Position numbers and translations under genes: made by a program. Positions 45,068 to 53,684 of a stretch of DNA of 64,000 nucleotides are shown here, one piece after another (within the stretch, counting starts at the first letter, position 1; each line of letters opens with the position of its first letter). The notes under the pieces are model-generated. The model saw nothing but the letters and a program-made list of their open reading frames with translations, did not search any database and was not told the DNA's origin. The DNA is from JBCCTX01 sp964468435 (lineage in GTDB: Bacteria; Bacteroidota; Bacteroidia; J057): positions 21,789 through 85,788 of the forward strand of contig CAYXVE010000015.1 of the NCBI GenBank assembly GCA_964468435.1, written 5' to 3'.

Positions 45068-48000
45068 CTACTTTTTTAAAAACTTATAGACTCCCACCCC
45101 TTTATTGGCAGAAAGATGCATGTAATATAATCCCCTGGAAAGTTGTTGAACAGGTATATTAATCTGACTATTATACCTATTTGTTAAGGAAAGCTTTTTC
45201 ACTAATTGTCCAGTGGAATTATAGATGTTCAGTTTGTAAATCAATAAACCCTTGGGATTATCTACTGTAAGGATATCTATAACGGGGTTTGGGAATAAAC
45301 GAACATCTGAAATGACTTCGGGTTGCTGAGAAGTAGATGTATTACTGACGGTAATCATTTTCTGAAAAGTATCAACTCCACAGGTCTGACTTGCAGCAAT
45401 GAGCATTACGGTGTAGTTCCCTCCTTGTTGATAGATTAGGGTTGGATTTTCGTTAGTAGACCACATAGCGTTACCAAATTCCCACCGGAAAAATTCAGCG
45501 TGATGGGAGTTATTATCAAAGTTGGCTTTAAGTCCATCTATTGTTACCTGAAAATCAGCTACAGGGCTCACGCCCTGGTTAGCGATATCAATTACAAGTG
45601 TATCACGACATCCTGTGGAATCTGTTGCCCAGATCGTGTAGGTACCCGGAGCAAGTTGATCAGCTGTTTCGCCTTGTAAGCCGTTGCTCCATCTGATATC
45701 TGGGTCAGCTGATCCTCCCACAACATTAATAATGGCTTTGCCATTGTTTTCTTCGCACGTTGCGTCAGAGACTGCTACTAGATCGATACTAAGGCTATCA
45801 GCTCCCTCAACAACTACTTCTGTGAAGGTAACACAATTGTTGCTATCCGTAACGGTCAATATGTGAGAACCTTTACTAAGATTCCTGGCAGTGGGACCGC
45901 TTTGTCCGCTAGGCCATTGTATGTCATACGGGGGAAAGCCCTGTTGTACCTCAATGGTCGCACTGCCATTTGGAGATCCACAGGTGGCTGCTGTCTGGTT
46001 TACAACCCGCACGACAGGAGCTCCTTCGTTTAGGAGCGTAACAGAATCACGGATGCTGCATCCTCGTTGGTCAGTAACTGAAACGTAGTATATACCTGAT
46101 GAAAGATTGTCAAGTCCATTTCCTGTGGGACCATGATCCCACTGGATACTGTAAGGGGGAGATCCATTTTCTAGCGTGATGGAAGCTTTGCCATTGCTTT
46201 GGCCGCAGGTAGCGTCAGTGGTACTTTTTGTTAAAACAACAGGTCCCTGAATTTCATCAATAACTATATCCAGTTGAACCTGGCACTGGTTGGCGTCAGT
46301 TACCTCGACCATGTGGTTGCCGGGTGGAAGATTATTGGCGATCCGGGTTTTTTGTCCGGTATCCCATTGGATATCATAGGGAGCTGTTCCACCGGAAATA
46401 CTTACACTTACGATGCCATCGTTGAGTCCGCATGCAGCATCTCCTTTAGCCTCAAGGATGATCTCGGGGGGGGCGACAGCTTGAATTTCTACAGTTTTAG
46501 AAACCGTACATCCAAATATATCACCGATAGAAGCCGTATAGGTTCCCGGAGATAAATTTTGCAGGGTCATGCTGGTATCACCCGTATTCCAGGAAACCTG
46601 AAAGGGTGTTTCCCCATTTTGTACATCCAGACTGATCGAACCATTATTTTTGCCACATGTGGCATTTAAACGTTGGATTTCAGCACTTAAATTACAATCG
46701 GGAGGGTTTACAGCTACTCCAAATGGCCGATGTACGAGTGTAAGGTCAGAAGCATTCGGATGGTTTATAGTGCAGTAATATATCCCGGCATCTTGTGTAG
46801 TCATGTCATTGATAGTCAGGGTAGGGTTGTTGCCTGAAATGATCTTGGTATTCCCGCTGTACCAGGTGTAGATACCATTGGCTACCTGAAAAACCTCAGG
46901 CAGATTAAGGTTAAGGGACTGACCTACAATAAGCTCAATATTACTTGTATTTCCGATACTGTCTTGAGGGGCATAGGACACATCGGGTATCTGTGCAATG
47001 AGTGGCAGGAGATCATCAAAAATTAGTTGATTATTTTTAAGTTCCATGTTTTTCATGGATTCTGGTGTTACCAGGACGCCCATACCGGTGAGTTTGTTTG
47101 CAGAGCAATCAAGTGTTTCGAGTTTAGGTAGATTGATCGATGGAAAATTTCCCATGAGATTATTGTTCTTCAAATCTAGGGAAATCACGCGTCCTTCTAG
47201 AGAAATACCTACTCCAGCCCATTGTCTAAGCGGCTGATTCAGATCCCATGACTGGTTCCATCCGGGACCGTTGGCATGGTGATAAATCTTGACGAGTTCG
47301 AGGCTATCACTTTCAGATATTATGACTGGAACATCCCCCATCCCAGAGATGATCAGAGAAAAGATCTGATTGAGATCTTGCAGTGATCCTTTATGGGATA
47401 TACGAACCAGGTATTCACCCGCAGGAAGATTGGAGATAAATATTTTTTCTACGTTATCGAGGTTATTGTCGGCTCTGGTAGCTGATGCTGCAGGATTGGA
47501 CGGGTCCATGGAAAAGGGAAAATAAGTCTGATTATCTTTGAGAGATATCAGTCGTAGATCCAGATCATTGATTAACCTGCGTGTGGGATTATCCAGTAGA
47601 TTAGATATCAGGGGTTTTGCCGGGGGGTCTGTCCAGCAAATGGTGATGGTGAGGCTGGCATTACCGGGAGTAGTTATCAGCTTTTCAAAAGTAGTTCCGT
47701 TTGGGAGTTGTTCTTCCAGGATCTCACTTTTTAGTCCTTCAGCTGCTTCATCAATCACTCCTGCTGCTCCTGCTGTATTCATAAGTCCCCAACCAAATTG
47801 ATAATCAGGGCCTTCTGTAGTACCAGCTTCATGTGCGGAGTGAATAGCCAATGCTTTAAGCGTCGAAGCGAGCATAAAGCCGCCCAGACTATGATTGTAA
47901 TGTTCTTGCAGCAAAGCCAGTGAGCCTGTCACGGAGGGGGCGGCAAATGAAGTACCTGAGAGTCTGGCTACGAGGTTGGTCAAATTTGGCCGTGATGCGT

Positions 48001-49096
48001 CATAGTATGTTGATTCAATGGAGTTGCCATTGGCAACAAGATCTGGCTTAATACGTCCATCATCAGTAGGTCCCCAGCCACTGAAGTATGTCATCTGTAC
48101 ATTGATGGGGTCTGTGTAGCCGCTAATCAGATCATTAACAGCACCGACTGTCAATACATTTTTAGCAGTACTGGAAGAAGGCAGACAATCATAACCGTCG
48201 GCACCCCCGTCGGGTTCTTTGAGGACATTCGTTTCCTGTTCGTTGATATCCAGATATATTTCTCCTTCTTCAGGACCTTTATCGGCCCTGTCATTGCCAG
48301 CACCCGTGATGATCAGATGCTCGGGAGTACTAAAGGCTACATAGTCTAGTCCCTGACTATTGTAGCTATAAAATCCAAATTTGTAGTCTTCTACATCTCC
48401 AGGTCTACCCAGCCATTGCCACATTTCTTGTTGCTGGTTGTAAAACCATCCGGCAGCTGTACCATAAGAATGATTGGAAAGTATCATGCCATTCATTACT
48501 TCATTGATCATTTCCCCTTGGGCATTATTCCAGTCATATGCTACTAGTTTAGCTTGAATTGCCATGCCATCATAGCGAGCATCAGCGCCTATACCTGCAA
48601 TGGTTCCAGCGACATGTGTGGCATGTGCTGTAGTTTCAGCTTCTTCTCCCAGTGTTACATTGGCTTTCAGGTAATCGTGGTTTATCTGAGGTGTTCCCTG
48701 GTCCCACTCGCCTATATATACACCCTTGCCTGTCAGTGAGAGGTTGAGTTCACCGCCAGGCTTTACTTTGTCCGTCCCAATCGTTTTGGCTGCATGTAAG
48801 TTAAAAGGAGTTAAATATACAGGGAGTTGATAAGAGTCTACATGATCGAGTTTCAGGTATAAATGATCACCCACTTTTTTTGCTAAGTTCCAGTTGTTCT
48901 TCTGAGCTTTTTCCAGGAGCAACTGGTTATTTTGCAGGTACTGCTGGTTAAGCCTATTGGCAATATTAGCAAGTTGGTCTTTACGCGATTCCTGAGCATA
49001 AAGAGACAGAACCTGAGCAGGAAGAAAAACTGGGGCGACAACAAGAAAGAAAACCGCAAGGTAAATAAAGGACTCAAAGCCTTTATGCACATTCAT
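45068..49096 (-). CDS. T9SS-secreted subtilisin-like (S8) protease with SprB-type repeats
   Basis: A 1342-residue secreted protease. The signal peptide spans about 10-34. The S8 catalytic domain (about 110-450) has the triad D132 (GEWDQG), H161 (AHATHVAGT) and S383 (LSGTSFAAPS), with oxyanion N268 (TGAGNDR), so it should be active. After a P-domain-like region and a short leucine-rich segment (near 640-690) comes an Ig-like region. Five SprB-type repeats follow (about 800-1170), each with a TCGxxNGxxxxxVxxGxPPYxIxW-like core. A PKD-like domain (about 1165-1250) precedes a T9SS type A sorting domain (about 1262-1342, LFPNPVIDILTV). SprB-type repeats occur in a gliding adhesin. The gene starts 8 bp after the GbsR-type regulator and is likely cotranscribed with it. 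Confidence 0.92.
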   Translation of the reverse strand: MNVHKGFESFIYLAVFFLVVAPVFLPAQVLSLYAQESRKDQLANIANRLNQQYLQNNQLLLEKAQKNNWNLAKKVGDHLYLKLDHVDSYQLPVYLTPFNLHAAKTIGTDKVKPGGELNLSLTGKGVYIGEWDQGTPQINHDYLKANVTLGEEAETTAHATHVAGTIAGIGADARYDGMAIQAKLVAYDWNNAQGEMINEVMNGMILSNHSYGTAAGWFYNQQQEMWQWLGRPGDVEDYKFGFYSYNSQGLDYVAFSTPEHLIITGAGNDRADKGPEEGEIYLDINEQETNVLKEPDGGADGYDCLPSSSTAKNVLTVGAVNDLISGYTDPINVQMTYFSGWGPTDDGRIKPDLVANGNSIESTYYDASRPNLTNLVARLSGTSFAAPSVTGSLALLQEHYNHSLGGFMLASTLKALAIHSAHEAGTTEGPDYQFGWGLMNTAGAAGVIDEAAEGLKSEILEEQLPNGTTFEKLITTPGNASLTITICWTDPPAKPLISNLLDNPTRRLINDLDLRLISLKDNQTYFPFSMDPSNPAASATRADNNLDNVEKIFISNLPAGEYLVRISHKGSLQDLNQIFSLIISGMGDVPVIISESDSLELVKIYHHANGPGWNQSWDLNQPLRQWAGVGISLEGRVISLDLKNNNLMGNFPSINLPKLETLDCSANKLTGMGVLVTPESMKNMELKNNQLIFDDLLPLIAQIPDVSYAPQDSIGNTSNIELIVGQSLNLNLPEVFQVANGIYTWYSGNTKIISGNNPTLTINDMTTQDAGIYYCTINHPNASDLTLVHRPFGVAVNPPDCNLSAEIQRLNATCGKNNGSISLDVQNGETPFQVSWNTGDTSMTLQNLSPGTYTASIGDIFGCTVSKTVEIQAVAPPEIILEAKGDAACGLNDGIVSVSISGGTAPYDIQWDTGQKTRIANNLPPGNHMVEVTDANQCQVQLDIVIDEIQGPVVLTKSTTDATCGQSNGKASITLENGSPPYSIQWDHGPTGNGLDNLSSGIYYVSVTDQRGCSIRDSVTLLNEGAPVVRVVNQTAATCGSPNGSATIEVQQGFPPYDIQWPSGQSGPTARNLSKGSHILTVTDSNNCVTFTEVVVEGADSLSIDLVAVSDATCEENNGKAIINVVGGSADPDIRWSNGLQGETADQLAPGTYTIWATDSTGCRDTLVIDIANQGVSPVADFQVTIDGLKANFDNNSHHAEFFRWEFGNAMWSTNENPTLIYQQGGNYTVMLIAASQTCGVDTFQKMITVSNTSTSQQPEVISDVRLFPNPVIDILTVDNPKGLLIYKLNIYNSTGQLVKKLSLTNRYNSQINIPVQQLSRGLYYMHLSANKGVGVYKFLKK

Positions 49097-49104
49097 ACCT
49101 GTAA

Positions 49105-49620
49105 CTACAATTTATCCTTGAATACAGTGATCAACGTATCAAAAAACCACTGCTGATCGGACTTAAGCGTAATTTCTAAAATTTTATCCGTTTGTTCAAC
49201 TATTTTCTCCATATTATTTACAGAATGTATGAAAGCTTTAACTTCTGCATCGTTTTGACCTCCATCTACTTCTTTGAGTTCTTTGAGGACTTTCAGAACA
49301 GGTTTAAGTTCTCGCTTTCTTCGCTCGATAATTACCTGTTTAGCAACTTGCCAAATATCCTTTTCGGCGAAGAAATATTCTCTTCGTTCTTTGGGCTTAT
49401 GTTCTTTTTTGACGAGTCCCCAGTTAATCAGAGCACGAATATTCATATTCGCATTACCGCGTGAGATATTGAGCGCTTCCATAATTTCGTCAGCGCTTAG
49501 CGATTCAGGAGCTATGAGTAACAGCGCATGTATTTGTGCCATTGTCCGATTTATGCCCCAGTTTGTGCCCAAAGCTCCCCAGGCTTGAATAAATTTTTCC
49601 CTGGCTTCTTCCAATTCCAT
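49105..49620 (-). CDS. GbsR/MarR-type transcriptional regulator
   Basis: A 171-residue cytosolic winged-helix protein of the GbsR subgroup of MarR regulators. The N-terminal helix with FIQAWGALGTNWGINRTMAQIHALLLIAP is the GbsR signature, followed by the DNA-binding helices LSADEIMEALNISRGNANMNIRALINWGLV and the wing KPKERREYFF. The C-terminal half (about 90-171) is helical and would mediate dimerisation. It is the first gene of a unit with the T9SS protease, only 8 bp away, an unusual pairing that suggests it autoregulates the operon. The classical choline/betaine genes of GbsR are not nearby, so the effector is unknown. Confidence 0.9.
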   Translation of the reverse strand: MELEEAREKFIQAWGALGTNWGINRTMAQIHALLLIAPESLSADEIMEALNISRGNANMNIRALINWGLVKKEHKPKERREYFFAEKDIWQVAKQVIIERRKRELKPVLKVLKELKEVDGGQNDAEVKAFIHSVNNMEKIVEQTDKILEITLKSDQQWFFDTLITVFKDKL

Positions 49621-49752
49621 AGCGCAAAGTTATGAAAACCTGTTAAAGGTTTACTAATAATTCTGTGGCGTGCAATTTATAAAATGCAAAGTTTAACGTA
49701 TTGCAAGTTAATAAATCCTAAACCTGCCATCTACCACTTTGTTAATGAAAAC

Positions 49753-50757
49753 TTATTTTTGTACTTCCGTTTTTGTGATTTTATAGGTTTTCATTTTCCC
49801 ATTTTGCGCAATATTGAGAAACAACAATGTTCCTAACCCTTTAGACAGTTCAACCTCACTGCGGTAGTATCCCGGGAAAGATTTTTGGATATCCTGAAAA
49901 ATGAGATTTCCTGTAACATCCCGGATATATACAGCTAAATCTCCAGATTGGTACAGGTCAAAGGATAATATGTAAATATCTTCAATTGCCAGCAAGGTGA
50001 GATGGTCTACATGGAGGGTATCTGTTAATCCCGTCTTTTCAAAAGGTTGTAGTAAGGAATAATCTTTATTCTGAAGCGATTTGAGATGAAATTCGATCAC
50101 AGGTTTTGCTAGCTCCTGAGTTACGGAGGCAGGTCTTTCCCCGCCGATCTGAATATCGACATCCATTTCTGTTAGCAAAGATTTTACCTCTCCTTCACTA
50201 AGCGTTTCTTCTAGGCTTTTTTCAATATTCTCGGAAAAATCTTTTTTCTGAAGGATCACTTCCTTTTTCTGAAAATCATCTGAAGTGAGTACAGTAGAAT
50301 CCCAGCCCACTACGTATTGATGTTTGGATGTTTTTCGTGCATGTTGGTCTCCAGATTTTTTCTCATACTGCTGTGGAGAAATATTAGCTACTTCAAATGC
50401 AGCTTTTACCTTGACCTGTGTTGCAGAATCCAGATCTTTCCAGTTATCTCCCTGTATACGCACAATACTGATCTTTTTGGTGCTATCCCTTTCGTTGCTT
50501 TGTATCATCACGTTGCGGTTGTCAGTCAAAAAAGCACCCGTATTGTTTTCTTCAATTCCTAAATCACCTATAAGTTCCTGAATAGCACTTAGATCTTCTA
50601 GCATAACGATCGTGTCCTTTTTGATCTGTTGACCCTCCGCTCTTTCTCGATAAATCTGTATCTTTACTTTCCGAAGGTCGCTCTCCTGTGCATGAGCTAT
50701 GCCCGTGATCAATAAGAATGATAATAGCAAGTTTAAAATTGTCAAAAACTGTCTCAT
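49753..50757 (-). CDS. Secreted protein of unknown function
   Basis: A 334-residue protein with a clear signal peptide (about 1-23, ending GIAHAQ). The first part carries regularly spaced charged segments (KVKIQIYRERAEGQQIKKDTIVM near 30). The middle (about 140-240) is rich in Lys, Glu and Ser. The last 80 residues (LYQSGDLAVYIRDVTGNLIFQD ... YKITK) form beta strands that faintly recall a T9SS sorting domain without its Asn-Pro motif. I do not recognise a family. It is a single gene, divergent from the PadR-like regulator across about 105 bp, so that regulator is a candidate to control it. Confidence 0.65.
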   Translation of the reverse strand: MRQFLTILNLLLSFLLITGIAHAQESDLRKVKIQIYRERAEGQQIKKDTIVMLEDLSAIQELIGDLGIEENNTGAFLTDNRNVMIQSNERDSTKKISIVRIQGDNWKDLDSATQVKVKAAFEVANISPQQYEKKSGDQHARKTSKHQYVVGWDSTVLTSDDFQKKEVILQKKDFSENIEKSLEETLSEGEVKSLLTEMDVDIQIGGERPASVTQELAKPVIEFHLKSLQNKDYSLLQPFEKTGLTDTLHVDHLTLLAIEDIYILSFDLYQSGDLAVYIRDVTGNLIFQDIQKSFPGYYRSEVELSKGLGTLLFLNIAQNGKMKTYKITKTEVQK

Positions 50758-50863
50758 TTAATTTAGCTAATATTTATATATTAACGCTTTAGATTAAACA
50801 TTGGTATAAAAAAATTACAATCACAAAAATATATAAAATTGCTCAAATTGTCATTCCAGGATT

Positions 50864-51211
50864 ATGAAATCAATGTCAGAAGAACTTGTTAAGGCGGCTG
50901 CGGATTTATTGATCTTCTCCATTCTCGAAAAGCAGTCCATGGAGTTTGAAGAGATCAGAAATGCCATCATGAAGGTATCCGATGGCTACATTAATTGGGA
51001 ATATGGTAGACTGGCTTCACTGCTTCACATGATGGAGCAGAAAAAATATGTGGAATCCTTCTGGAGAGAGGGGGATGCGAGATTTGGGAACCGGCAGAAG
51101 TTATACCGGATATCATCTCTGGGAAGAGATGCACTGGAGGATAAGCGAAAGTCTATGGAGTTTCTGAACCGTATTATAAATGGCAAAAAAGTAGCCAAAG
51201 TTGAAGGATAA
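50864..51211 (+). CDS. PadR-like winged-helix regulator
   Basis: A 115-residue winged-helix protein. The N-terminal helix ADLLIFSILEKQSMEFEEIRNAI, the middle INWEYGRLASLLHMMEQKKYVESFW and the wing GNRQKLYRISSLGRDAL follow the PadR N-terminal domain pattern, in which the third helix reads DNA and the wing ends in YRIS-xxGR. It has no C-terminal effector helix bundle beyond a short helix, as in the small PadR subfamily-1 proteins. The start at 50864 gives a Met-Lys-Ser leader; an ATG at 50873 is also possible. It is divergent from the unknown secreted protein gene, the likely target. Confidence 0.75.
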   Translation: MKSMSEELVKAAADLLIFSILEKQSMEFEEIRNAIMKVSDGYINWEYGRLASLLHMMEQKKYVESFWREGDARFGNRQKLYRISSLGRDALEDKRKSMEFLNRIINGKKVAKVEG

Positions 51212-51230
51212 GTCGTTGAGATAGCTAATC

Positions 51231-51437
51231 TCAAACAGATTTTTGGGTGTTATAAGATTTGAAGCTCCTGCATGATAAGACAGGCTGAGGTGGATATTTG
51301 GTAAAACTTGCGTCTTTTTTGTGCATCATGCACAAGTAGAATATGCTACCTCTCTTGTTACGAATGACTTTATGGTGAACGCATTTCACACAAATGCTAT
51401 GTTCCATAGCCAAAGATGAGTATGAGTTGTCATTCAT
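51231..51437 (-). CDS. Small Cys-rich, zinc-ribbon-like protein
   Basis: A 68-residue frame with cysteines in a spacing typical of small zinc-binding proteins: C-x2-C (ICVKC), then a third Cys in FYLC about 18 residues later, and a fourth in KYPPQPVLSC. The YPPxPVxxC tail recurs in short conserved hypothetical proteins of many bacteria. An internal Met (MEHSIC, position 51407) may be the real start. Gene reality rests on the cysteine pattern, because short frames can arise by chance. It is located downstream of, and on the opposite strand to, the PadR-like gene. Confidence 0.55.
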   Translation of the reverse strand: MNDNSYSSLAMEHSICVKCVHHKVIRNKRGSIFYLCMMHKKDASFTKYPPQPVLSCRSFKSYNTQKSV

Positions 51438-51556
51438 ATATCCATAGAACCTGCTCTGGGGTGTATTTGTTCTTCATATCGAGTGAAAATTGGAGGCTGA
51501 TAAGCATCTGCTTCAGGAAATTCACTCTTACATACAAATAGCCTGAGGGTTAAACG

Positions 51557-53683
51557 CTAATTCAGTAACTTCTCTAAAATTTCTATAGCTGCTTGTGCTA
51601 CAGGAGTACCAGGACTAATGATATTCAGCACACCTTGATCCAGGAGAAACTGATGGTCTTTAGGGGGAATAATACCTCCTACTACAACTTTAATATCTTC
51701 CCGATCCAGGTTTTTGAGCGCATTGATCAAGTCTGGTATCAGGGTTTTGTGTCCAGCTGCCAGGCTGGATACACCGACGATATGTACATCGTTTTCCGCT
51801 GCCTGTCTTGCAGCTTCTTTGGGCATTTGAAACAAAGGTCCCAGATCTACATCAAATCCTATATCTGCAAAGGCAGTGGCTATAATCTTGGCTCCCCTAT
51901 CATGTCCATCCTGCCCCATCTTCACGATGAGTATGCGTGGACGTCTGCCTTCCCAATTTGCAAAGCGGCTGGTCAGTTTTCTGGCTTGTTGGAAATATTG
52001 GTCATCATTCATATGCTGAGCATAAATGCCACTGATCGTTTGAGTAGATGCCTGGTAGCGGCCAAAGACTTTTTCCATGGCCATGGAAATCTCACCTAAG
52101 GTCGCACGGGCCCTTGCGGCCTCTACCGCCACTGATAATAGATTTTCTGAACGATTTTTGGCTGTTGCTGTCAACCTGCCCAAAAGATCATCTACCTTTT
52201 GCTGATCCCTTTGTTGTTTAATCCGTTGAATTTCTGAGATTTGTGCCAGTCTTACAGTATCATTGTCCACCTCCATCACATCAAATGCTGGTGTATCATC
52301 ACTTTGAAAGGCATTGACACCTATGAGTATTTCGCGTTTGGAATCCAAGGCTGACTGTTTCTGAGTAGAAGCTTCCTCGATTCTCATTTTGGGGATACCT
52401 GCTTCTACGGCTTTGGACATTCCCCCATATGATTCTACTTCCTCTATCAGTTGCCAGGCCTTTTCCATCAGATCATGGGTAAGTTTTTCTAGATAGAATG
52501 AGCCTCCCAATGGATCTATAGCACTACAAATTTCTGTTTCATATTGTAGGATAAGTTGAGTATTGCGGGCGATCCGGGCAGAGAAGGGCGTAGGTAAAGC
52601 AATGGCCTCATCGAAGGAATTGGTATGAAGGGATTGAGTATGACCCAGTACTGCAGCTACTGCTTCCAGGCAGGTGCGAGCGATATTGTTGTAGGGGTCT
52701 TGCTGGGTAAGGCTATAGCCGGAGGTCTGGCAATGTGTACGAAGTGAAAGAGATTTGGGATTTTGGGGATCAAACGATTTGACCAGTTCAGCCCAGATGA
52801 CCCTTCCTGCTCTTAATTTGGCAATTTCCATCATCATATTCATTCCAGTAGCCCAGAAGAACGATATCCTGGGTGCGAAATCGTCAATCTTAAGGCCTGC
52901 CTCGATGCCTGTACGGAGATATTCCAGGCCATCAGCCAGGGTATATGCCAATTCCAGGTCTGCTGTGGCACCAGCTTCATGCATATGATATCCACTTACA
53001 GAAATCGTATTGAATCTGGGCATGTGCCTGGAAGCGTATTCAAAAATATCTCCAATAATATGCATAGAATGTTTTGGTGGATAGATATAGGTATTACGCA
53101 CCATAAACTCTTTGAGAATATCGTTCTGAATCGTACCACTTAGTTGCCGAGGAGATACTCCCTGTTCTTCAGCGGCAGCAATGTAGAAAGCCATGACCGG
53201 GATCACAGCACCATTCATGGTCATAGATACTGATATCTGGTCCAGCGGTATCTGATCGAACAGCAGTTTCATATCTTCTACAGTATCGATGGCGACTCCT
53301 GCTTTGCCCACATCTCCCTGAACCCTGGGATGATCAGAATCATAGCCTCTATGGGTAGCCAGGTCAAAAGCTATAGATAATCCTTTTTGACCGGCTTCCA
53401 GATTTTTGCGGTAAAATTCATTGGATGCTTTTGCGGTCGAGAATCCTGCATATTGTCGTATGGTCCAGGGTTTGACAGTGTACATGCTGGCATAGGGACC
53501 CCTGAGATACGGTGGAATACCTGCTCCAAAATGTAAATGAGTTACATCATGCAGGTCTTCATATTCATACAGGCCTTTAATAGCAATACCTTCCGGACTG
53601 GTCCATGTAGCTGCAGCTCTATGCTTGATTCCCGGATGTTCTGTAGCGGAAAACGGTATGTTTTGAGGAAATTGTGGTCTCAT
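51557..53683 (-). CDS. mutB: Methylmalonyl-CoA mutase, large (catalytic) subunit
   Basis: A 708-residue catalytic subunit that interconverts succinyl-CoA and (R)-methylmalonyl-CoA with adenosylcobalamin. The TIM-barrel part (about 50-540) includes RGPYASMYTVKPWTIRQYAG and GLSIAFDLATHRGYDSDHPR. The C-terminal B12 domain (about 575-705) carries the DxHxxG ligand motif D592-G-H594-D-R-G597, in which H594 ligates cobalt. The frame opens to 53857, but I start at ATG 53683, one base after the stop of the small-subunit gene; the extra N-terminal residues have no family counterpart. It functions in propionate and branched-chain amino-acid metabolism as a heterodimer with the small subunit. Confidence 0.95.
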   Translation of the reverse strand: MRPQFPQNIPFSATEHPGIKHRAAATWTSPEGIAIKGLYEYEDLHDVTHLHFGAGIPPYLRGPYASMYTVKPWTIRQYAGFSTAKASNEFYRKNLEAGQKGLSIAFDLATHRGYDSDHPRVQGDVGKAGVAIDTVEDMKLLFDQIPLDQISVSMTMNGAVIPVMAFYIAAAEEQGVSPRQLSGTIQNDILKEFMVRNTYIYPPKHSMHIIGDIFEYASRHMPRFNTISVSGYHMHEAGATADLELAYTLADGLEYLRTGIEAGLKIDDFAPRISFFWATGMNMMMEIAKLRAGRVIWAELVKSFDPQNPKSLSLRTHCQTSGYSLTQQDPYNNIARTCLEAVAAVLGHTQSLHTNSFDEAIALPTPFSARIARNTQLILQYETEICSAIDPLGGSFYLEKLTHDLMEKAWQLIEEVESYGGMSKAVEAGIPKMRIEEASTQKQSALDSKREILIGVNAFQSDDTPAFDVMEVDNDTVRLAQISEIQRIKQQRDQQKVDDLLGRLTATAKNRSENLLSVAVEAARARATLGEISMAMEKVFGRYQASTQTISGIYAQHMNDDQYFQQARKLTSRFANWEGRRPRILIVKMGQDGHDRGAKIIATAFADIGFDVDLGPLFQMPKEAARQAAENDVHIVGVSSLAAGHKTLIPDLINALKNLDREDIKVVVGGIIPPKDHQFLLDQGVLNIISPGTPVAQAAIEILEKLLN

Positions 53684-53684
53684 G

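Noticed and set aside
51593..52099. 168-codon frame on the plus strand
   Set aside because: It is antisense to the cobalamin-binding part of methylmalonyl-CoA mutase, which is unmistakable.
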